Shown here: positions 58,495 to 64,000 of the stretch, piece after piece | Layout of the letters: each line of letters opens with the position of its first letter | How positions within the stretch are numbered: the first letter of the stretch is position 1 | Assembly: GCF_009708175.1 (NCBI RefSeq) | Contig: NZ_WMBB01000004.1 | Location: forward strand, 248,001-312,000 | Reading direction: 5' to 3' | DNA length: 64,000 nucleotides | Origin: Nocardia aurantiaca | GTDB taxonomy: Bacteria > Actinomycetota > Actinomycetes > Mycobacteriales > Mycobacteriaceae | Program-made: the position numbers and the translations under genes | Notes under the pieces: model-generated | What the model was told of the DNA's origin: nothing | The model's input: only the letters and a program-made list of their open reading frames with translations | The model's database searches: none

Positions 58495-59505
58495 TCACCG
58501 CCCGAATACGGGGGCGACAGCGGTCGCGAGCGCGTCCCAGGCCGGGCCGAGCTGGGCGGAGAAATCCTCCCAGGCATGAATGCCGGTGGGCTCGTAATGA
58601 ACCGTCGCCGGAATTCCCAATTCGCTCAGGCGTTTCGCGAAATGCTCGGTGCAATGACGAGCGCCGGCCTCGAGGACCGCACCACCGCCGGCGGCCTGCA
58701 ATGCGGCCAGGATGTTCGGCGACTTCAGCACCTCGGTCAGATCGGGTGTGCCGGGCATGCCCGAGGCGGCCGACAGGTAGATCACGGTGCCGCGCAGGGC
58801 TTCGGCGCCGACCGTGCTGTCGTGAGTGAGCCAGTCGAAGGTGCCGATCGGGCCCCACAGATTCATGACGTTGCCGCCACGGGAGGCGACGGTGAGCGCG
58901 GTGATAGCGCTGCCGGGGCCGTCGACGGTGGAATAGCAGCCGCTCAATCCGGCCACGGCGCGGTAGAACCCGGGGTGGCGGTGGGCGAGCATCATGGCCC
59001 CCTGCGCTCCCATCGAAACGCCGGCGACGGCACGGCGGCCGTCGGAACGCAGATAGGGCTCGATGACACCGGGCAGCTCGCCGGTCAGAAAGGTCTCCCA
59101 GCGGTTCCAGCCGAGGGCGGCGTCCGGATGCTGCCAGTCGGTGTACATGCTCCCGGTGGCTCCCGCCGGGAGGACCACGTCGACCGGCTTGTCCGCGAAG
59201 AAGTCCTCGGCATGACCCTTGGTGAGCCAGTCGGACACGCCCTCGGCGTCCACACCGTCCAGAAGATAGAGGGTGGGACGCGGGCCGGCCCCCGAGCCGT
59301 GCAGCACATCCAGTTCGACGGGGCGGCCCATGGCCGCGGAATCGACCTCGACCCGCTCCCAGTGCGGGCCGATCCGATCGACTCGGGTCACACCGGCCTG
59401 CCCGACGATCCGCCCCGGCGATCCGGCCTGGGCGGCCGCGCCGAGCGGCGGGCACGCGAGCACCGCCAGCGCCGCCACGGCCCCGGCGGCCGCGCAGCGG
59501 CTCAC
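58495..59505 (-). CDS. Secreted esterase of the antigen 85/mycolyltransferase-like family
   Basis: A 336-residue alpha/beta-hydrolase with a signal peptide (VSRCAAAGAVAALAVLACPP...GAAAQA). Family features: RPTLYLLDGVDAEG, the nucleophile GVSMGAQGAMMLAHRHP (AGVSMGA), a middle region YTDWQHPDAALGWNRWETFL similar to Ag85 FYSDW..PA, and His in GIHAWEDFSAQLGPAW. GTG at 59505 has GGGAGCGGAG upstream. Likely a mycolyltransferase or related cell-envelope esterase. Confidence 0.88.
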   Translation of the reverse strand: MSRCAAAGAVAALAVLACPPLGAAAQAGSPGRIVGQAGVTRVDRIGPHWERVEVDSAAMGRPVELDVLHGSGAGPRPTLYLLDGVDAEGVSDWLTKGHAEDFFADKPVDVVLPAGATGSMYTDWQHPDAALGWNRWETFLTGELPGVIEPYLRSDGRRAVAGVSMGAQGAMMLAHRHPGFYRAVAGLSGCYSTVDGPGSAITALTVASRGGNVMNLWGPIGTFDWLTHDSTVGAEALRGTVIYLSAASGMPGTPDLTEVLKSPNILAALQAAGGGAVLEAGARHCTEHFAKRLSELGIPATVHYEPTGIHAWEDFSAQLGPAWDALATAVAPVFGR

Positions 59506-60139
59506 GACTCCGCTCCCGTCTCCGGTGGCCGGTGAATCATGGTGTGCGACATGCTGGCTCCTCACGCCGAGCGTGGTCTCCGAAGAACCCACCGAGCGGG
59601 TGCGAGGTTGGCCGCTCGATGGGTCCTCATCCGATGGGAGTGCCGTTGCAGACCGCACCGGCAGTTCATGAATCGAACAAGCAGTCCTCGTGTGCGGGGG
59701 CAGGAGAGGACTTAGAACTCACCTCCAAAACATCTGTCCCGGTGCGTTTTCCAGTTCCGGCATCGACCGCGCACTCGGTTGATTCGATGCCTGAACCACG
59801 GCGAGCCTAACCATCGGCGGGTGCCGATCGGCAGGGCGCGAGGCACCTTCTGGAGAGTTCACAATCACGGACGGCACCCGCGTGGGACCGACCACAGCAG
59901 CACATCTCCCCACCCCGTTGCTCGCCCTCGAACCCCGAAACGCAATGTCAACCAGACGTTTTCATTTCGAGGATCACGTTGACCAGTACATTGCCGCCCA
60001 CCGAGGTTCCCATCCGAGCATTCGGCACAGAACAACCGAACAGCGTGCTCGTACTGGACTTCGCGCACTCGTTCTCAGACCCTGCCCCGGCATCGGCTGC
60101 CGGCAGGCCCAGAGTGCCGGGGTATGCGTCGGAAACGAC
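59506..60139. other. Intergenic region, no gene recognised
   Basis: These 634 bp separate the esterase start from the end of nrdE. They should hold the esterase promoter. Only weak frames on both strands are seen, and GC is lower around 59700-60010. Confidence 0.4.
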
Positions 60140-60173
60140 GAGGGCGTCCGCGGCGGGTTGCCGGGACGCCCTC
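60140..60173 (-). terminator. Hairpin downstream of nrdE
   Basis: A perfect 10-bp stem (arm GAGGGCGTCC) with a 14-base loop, 13 bp beyond the nrdE stop; likely end of the nrdHIE operon. Confidence 0.65.
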
Positions 60174-60186
60174 ATAGGTGCGCTCG

Positions 60187-62370
60187 TCAGAGCATGCAGC
60201 TCACGCAGCCCTCTACTTCGGTACCCTCGAGGGCCATCTGGCGGATGCGGATGTAGTAGAGGGTTTTGATGCCCTTGCGCCAGGCGTAGATCTGGGCCTT
60301 GTTGACATCTCGGGTGGTGGCGCTGTCCTTGAAGAACAGGGTCAGGGACAGGCCCTGGTCCACGTGCTGGGTGGCGGCCGCGTAGGTGTCGATGATCTTT
60401 TCGTAGCCGATGTCGTAGGCGTCCTCGAAGTATTCGAGGTTGTCGTTGGTCAGGTACGGGGCCGGGTAGTAGACGCGGCCGATCTTGCCTTCCTTGCGGA
60501 TCTCGATCTTCGACGCCACCGGGTGGATGGAGCTGGTCGAGTGGTTGATGTAGGAGATCGAGCCGGTCGGGGGGACCGCCTGCAAGTTCTGGTTGTAGAT
60601 GCCGTGCTGCATGACCGAGGCCTTCAGCGCACGCCAGTCGTCCTGGGTGGGGATGTGGACGTTCGCGTCGGCGAAGATCTGGCGGACCCGGTCGGTCTTG
60701 GGCTCCCACACCTGCTCGGTGTACTTGTCGAAGAACTCACCGGAGGCGTACTTCGAGTCGGGGAAGCCGCCGAAGGCCGAACCCCGTTCGATCGCAATCA
60801 GATTCGAGGCGCGAATCGCGTGGTAGGCGATCGTGTAGAAGTAGATATTGGTGAAGTCCACGCCCTCTTCGGAGCCGTAGTGGACCCGCTCCCGCGCCAG
60901 ATAGCCGTGCAGGTTCATCTGGCCCAGTCCGATGGCGTGTGACTCGTTGTTGCCCTGCTCGATGGACGGCACCGAGTAGATGTGGGTCTGGTCCGACACA
61001 GCGGTGAGCGCGCGGATAGCGGTCTCCACGGTCTTGCCGAGGTCCGGCGAGTCCATGGTCTTGGCGATGTTCAGCGACCCCAGATTGCATGAGATGTCCT
61101 TGCCCACCTTGGCGTAGGACAGATCGTCGTTGAACTCCGAGGGGGTGGAGACCTGCAGGATCTCCGAGCACAGGTTGGAGTGGGTGATCTTGCCCGCGAT
61201 CGGGTTGGCCCGATTCACGGTGTCCTCGTACATGATGTACGGGTAGCCCGACTCGAACTGCAGCTCGGCAATGGTCTGGAAGAACTCGCGAGCCTTGATC
61301 TTGGACTTGCGAATCCGCTTGTCATCGACCATCTCGTAGTACTTCTCGGTCACATTGATGTCGGCGAACGGCAGGCCGTAGATGCGCTCCACGTCGTACG
61401 GCGAGAACAGGTACATGTCCTCGTTCTTCTTCGCCAGCTCGAAGGTGATGTCCGGGATCACCACACCCAGCGACAGCGTCTTGATGCGGATCTTCTCGTC
61501 CGCGTTCTCCCGCTTGGTGTCCAGGAACCGGTAGATGTCGGGGTGGTGGGCGTGCAGGTACACCGCGCCCGCGCCCTGCCGAGCGCCCAGCTGGTTGGCG
61601 TAGGAGAACGAGTCCTCCAGCAGCTTCATGATCGGGATGACACCGGAGGACTGGTTCTCGATCTTCTTGATCGGCGCGCCGGCCTCACGAATATTGCTCA
61701 GCAGCAACGCGACACCGCCGCCGCGCTTGGACAGCTGCAGCGCGGAGTTGATGGAGCGCCCGATGGACTCCATATTGTCCTCGATGCGCAGCAGGAAGCA
61801 GGACACCGGCTCACCGCGCTGCTTCTTGCCCGAGTTGAGGAAGGTGGGGGTGGCCGGCTGGAAGCGGCCGTCCATGATCTCCTCGACCAGCTCGCTCGCC
61901 AGGGTCTCGTCACCGGCGGCCAGGGCCAGGGCGACCATGCACACGCGGTCCTCGAAACGCTCCAGGTAGCGCTTGCCGTCGAAGGTCTTGAGCGTGTACG
62001 AGGTGTAGTACTTGAACGCGCCGAGGAAGGTCGGGAACCGGAACTTCTTGGCGTACGCCTGCTGGAACAGCTGCTTGATGAACGCGCGGCTGTACTGGTC
62101 CAGCACCTCGGTCTCGTAGTAGTTCTCCTTGACGAGGTAGTCGAGCTTCTCGTCGAGGTTGTGGAAGAAGACGGTGTTCTGGTTGACGTGCTGCAGGAAG
62201 TACTGGTGCGCGGCCTCCCGATCCTTGTCGAACTGGATCTCGCCGCCCGGGCCGTACAGGTTCAGCATCGCGTTGAGGGCGTGGTAGTCCAGTCCCTCGG
62301 TCGCGGAGTCGCCGCTGACGGGGCGCTCTACGCGGGCAGTCTTTCCGACCGGTGCTGTTGTCGTTGCCAA
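60187..62370 (-). CDS. nrdE: Class Ib ribonucleotide reductase alpha subunit NrdE
   Basis: The catalytic subunit that reduces ribonucleoside diphosphates. The 727-residue protein has the redox Cys pair at Cys191 ([13 protein letters not shown]) and Cys428 ([10 protein letters not shown]), the thiyl-radical motif NLCSE (Cys401) and the C-terminal shuttle GCVSCML that NrdH reduces. The N-terminal ATP cone is absent, as expected for class Ib. A TTG start is used ([10 protein letters not shown]), overlapping the end of nrdI by 43 bp. Confidence 0.97.
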   Translation of the reverse strand: MATTTAPVGKTARVERPVSGDSATEGLDYHALNAMLNLYGPGGEIQFDKDREAAHQYFLQHVNQNTVFFHNLDEKLDYLVKENYYETEVLDQYSRAFIKQLFQQAYAKKFRFPTFLGAFKYYTSYTLKTFDGKRYLERFEDRVCMVALALAAGDETLASELVEEIMDGRFQPATPTFLNSGKKQRGEPVSCFLLRIEDNMESIGRSINSALQLSKRGGGVALLLSNIREAGAPIKKIENQSSGVIPIMKLLEDSFSYANQLGARQGAGAVYLHAHHPDIYRFLDTKRENADEKIRIKTLSLGVVIPDITFELAKKNEDMYLFSPYDVERIYGLPFADINVTEKYYEMVDDKRIRKSKIKAREFFQTIAELQFESGYPYIMYEDTVNRANPIAGKITHSNLCSEILQVSTPSEFNDDLSYAKVGKDISCNLGSLNIAKTMDSPDLGKTVETAIRALTAVSDQTHIYSVPSIEQGNNESHAIGLGQMNLHGYLARERVHYGSEEGVDFTNIYFYTIAYHAIRASNLIAIERGSAFGGFPDSKYASGEFFDKYTEQVWEPKTDRVRQIFADANVHIPTQDDWRALKASVMQHGIYNQNLQAVPPTGSISYINHSTSSIHPVASKIEIRKEGKIGRVYYPAPYLTNDNLEYFEDAYDIGYEKIIDTYAAATQHVDQGLSLTLFFKDSATTRDVNKAQIYAWRKGIKTLYYIRIRQMALEGTEVEGCVSCML

Positions 62371-62789
62371 AACAATCCCAATCCCTCTCGGACGCGCTCG
62401 ACGTCCTCGGCAGTTCCCATGAGTTCGAAGCGATACAGGTACGGGACCCCTGCCTTACGCGAGATCACCTCTCCCGCGTAGCAGTACGTATCGCCGAAGT
62501 TCGTGTTGCCGCTCGCGATCACGCCGCGCAGCAGGGCGCGGTTGTGCGGATCGTTGAGGAACTTGGCCACCTGGCGGGGGACGAATTCCTTGTCGGATCG
62601 CTGCCCACCCAAAACGTGCCGACCACCCCCGTAGGTGGGGACGATCAGCACGAAGGGCTGGTCGACGCGAAGCGAGTCGGCGGGGTGAAGCGGTATGCGG
62701 ACGGCGGGCAGGCCCAGCCGTACGACGAAGCGGTGCGTGTTCTCCGAAGCACTCGAGAAGTAGACCAGATTCGGTGTCTCGCTGGACAT
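62328..62789 (-). CDS. nrdI: Flavodoxin-like NrdI
   Basis: NrdI supplies the oxidant that activates the dimanganese site of NrdF. The 153-residue protein has the FMN-binding loops [24 protein letters not shown] and [20 protein letters not shown], ending in [12 protein letters not shown]. The ATG at 62789 has GGGGAGG eight bases upstream; a GTG three codons earlier (62798) is open but only four bases from AAAGGAGG. Second gene of nrdHIE. Confidence 0.96.
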   Translation of the reverse strand: MSSETPNLVYFSSASENTHRFVVRLGLPAVRIPLHPADSLRVDQPFVLIVPTYGGGRHVLGGQRSDKEFVPRQVAKFLNDPHNRALLRGVIASGNTNFGDTYCYAGEVISRKAGVPYLYRFELMGTAEDVERVREGLGLFWQRQQHRSERLPA

Positions 62790-62860
62790 CTCGGTCACCT
62801 CCCCTCCTTTCGATTCGGACGAACCTGCAGGAGGCCGCCGGCCCGACCGGCGGCGCGGCG

Positions 62861-63100
62861 TCAGGCGACGGCGACGGTGTCGGCCAGAGCCTTGATGCGG
62901 TCCGGGCGGAAGCCGGACCAGTGATCGTCACCGGCGACGACGACGGGGGCCTGCAGGTAGCCCAGGGCCATGACGTAGTCGCGGGCTTCGGGATCCTCGG
63001 AGATGTCGATGACGCTGTAGTCGACACCCGCCTTGTCGAGCGCGCGGTAGGTGGCGTTGCACTGGACACAAGCGGGCTTGGTGTAAACGGTGATGGTCAT
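62861..63100 (-). CDS. nrdH: Glutaredoxin-like electron donor NrdH
   Basis: NrdH reduces NrdE and is itself reduced by thioredoxin reductase. The 79-residue protein has the redox site [12 protein letters not shown] (CVQC) and the NrdH tail [13 protein letters not shown]. The ATG ([11 protein letters not shown]) follows AAGGAGAAGGGGA. First gene of the operon, behind paired NrdR-like boxes. Confidence 0.97.
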   Translation of the reverse strand: MTITVYTKPACVQCNATYRALDKAGVDYSVIDISEDPEARDYVMALGYLQAPVVVAGDDHWSGFRPDRIKALADTVAVA

Positions 63101-63254
63101 TGGTATCCCCTTCTCCTTGCCTTCGGTCCGTCCGCAGTGCACGGCTCAAACAAGATCCACGTAGTAAGTGCGCAAACCCCTGGAAGCGGAACCGAAGCCC
63201 CTGGTCACTCGGCGTCGTTCGAGGTCCTCGCCTAGCGGCCTTCCAGCTCCCAAG

Positions 63255-63302
63255 ACACTACACCTAGTGGCCGACAGATTCATACAACACGACATGTTGC
63301 GA
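63255..63302 (-). promoter_or_regulatory. Pair of NrdR-like boxes upstream of nrdHIE
   Basis: Box 1, ACACTACACCTAGTGG at 63255-63270, is a good match to the actinobacterial NrdR box. Box 2, ACACGACATGTTGCGA at 63287-63302, is weaker. Their centres are 32 bp apart, the same spacing as upstream of nrdF. They lie 155-202 bp before the nrdH start, implying a leader of moderate length. Confidence 0.6.
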
Positions 63303-63552
63303 CTCACAAAGGTGAAATTCCGGTGTCGTAAGTACCTGGACACTCGATTCGCAACTCGACACGACTGAGGCGCACATCACAATTTGGGCATTCAGTTCAT
63401 TTCCAGCAAACACACCATCACCGCTGAACCACACCCATCGCACCAGTCACAGCAGACTCGAGCGACCACCCGCTTTCCGACGCCGCCGAGCCTGTGCCCC
63501 CAATTCCTGGGTCCCGCGCGCACTTCGGCGTGTCGCGGCGCGAGCGGCCAAA

Positions 63553-64000
63553 CTACCCGATCGTGAACGACGCGCCGGCGACCGGACCGGGCACCAGCAA
63601 TCGATTGGTGGCCGCGATGCCGTAGGCCTGGGCGTCGTAGGCCGACAACGGCTGCCCGTCGATGCTGATGTTGGTGAAGGTGATCGGTTCGAAGCCGGGC
63701 AGCGCGGCATCGAGATGGCCTTCGACGACGATCTCCGCGGTCCGGGCGGGCACAGTGGAGGCGGCGACCGTGGTGCGAGCCCAGTTCGCGGTGCGGTTCT
63801 CCAGCGTCATGATGTAGCGCCTGCCGTCCCAGCTGACCACCGAGCGCATGGTGTCGCCGGCACGGACCACCACGTCGTCGTAGCTCACCTGCGGGTCCGG
63901 ATAGGTCTCCCACCAGCCGTCGACCTGTTTGTCCGGCCTGCAGAAACCACCGAAGAGTCCGATCGAGCACAGCCCGTCGGCGGCCGCGCCCAGGGCGTCG
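63553..64000 (-). CDS. G1-family (eqolisin-like) peptidase, N-terminal part beyond the window
   Basis: The C-terminal 148 residues of a protein that continues past the right edge. It reads FGGFCRPDKQVDGWWETYPD, with Glu in the WWETYP motif that corresponds to the catalytic Glu of glutamic peptidases (WYEWYP), then VVVRAGDTMRSVVSWDGRRY, MTLENRTANW and a closing beta-rich stretch to PGPVAGASFTIG. Secretion is expected but the signal peptide lies outside. The catalytic Gln cannot be checked here. Confidence 0.7.
   Translation of the reverse strand, partial: DALGAAADGLCSIGLFGGFCRPDKQVDGWWETYPDPQVSYDDVVVRAGDTMRSVVSWDGRRYIMTLENRTANWARTTVAASTVPARTAEIVVEGHLDAALPGFEPITFTNISIDGQPLSAYDAQAYGIAATNRLLVPGPVAGASFTIG

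Overview
This is high-GC actinobacterial DNA, most likely from a mycolic-acid genus such as Nocardia. The gene order, compared from memory, follows the Mycobacterium tuberculosis block Rv3014c to Rv3053c: ligA, a MetE-like protein, mnmA, iscS, a PlsC/OlsB-like pair, fixB-fixA, the methylglucose lipopolysaccharide (MGLP) genes, serB2, ctaD, fecB, then nrdF and nrdE-nrdI-nrdH. Several blocks that I do not associate with that locus interrupt it. GTG starts, GTGA/ATGA overlaps, lipoboxes and an antigen-85-like secreted esterase fit the same group.

Layout. 1-9900: ligA (cut by the window edge), a decayed YoeB/Txe toxin tail, an AAA-type ATPase, a membrane-anchored protein, a divergent methyltransferase/TetR pair with a palindromic operator, the MetE-like protein, and iscS-mnmA with a translationally coupled small gene. 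10000-22100: accessory island with a kinase/NB-ARC/LuxR regulator of PknK type, a serine hydrolase, a small zinc-finger-like protein, menB, an alpha/beta hydrolase, an XRE/MmyB regulator, an operon of a secreted Gly-rich 16-residue-repeat protein with a class-F-like sortase lipoprotein, and a VOC protein. 22100-29700: PlsC/OlsB-like acyltransferases, ndh with a divergent LysR regulator, an NTF2-like protein, and fixA-fixB (electron transfer flavoprotein) behind a strong palindrome. 29800-36900: the MGLP-type cluster (methyltransferase, GH57, GT4, hexapeptide acyltransferase) with a cupin, DUF1697 and a PQQ-repeat lipoprotein. 36900-39000: a MarR-controlled SMP-30/F420-type pair beside a MarR gene relic. 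39000-48400: THUMP-like protein, methyltransferase, crotonase-fold protein with altered catalytic residues, Nudix, MoaF-like lipoprotein, ABC ATPase, PTH2, serB2, NPD-type flavoprotein. 48400-52900: ctaD, fecB, a 172-bp tandem duplication, nrdF. 53000-59500: an MgtE fragment, a two-component system, a histidine phosphatase, a PucR regulator, a small protein, and an antigen-85-like esterase. 60000-63100: nrdE, nrdI, nrdH. 63550-64000: the C-terminal part of a G1-peptidase-like secreted protein.

How the genes work together. IscS supplies sulfur for MnmA tRNA thiolation. FixA/FixB take electrons from acyl-CoA dehydrogenases, and Ndh and CtaD belong to the respiratory chain. The class Ib ribonucleotide reductase is split: nrdF lies about 7 kb from nrdHIE, but both promoters carry a pair of NrdR-like boxes with the same 32-bp centre spacing, so they are probably co-regulated. 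The least explained unit is the Gly-rich repeat protein/sortase operon at 19579-21239. All database-type statements are from memory; no search was run.
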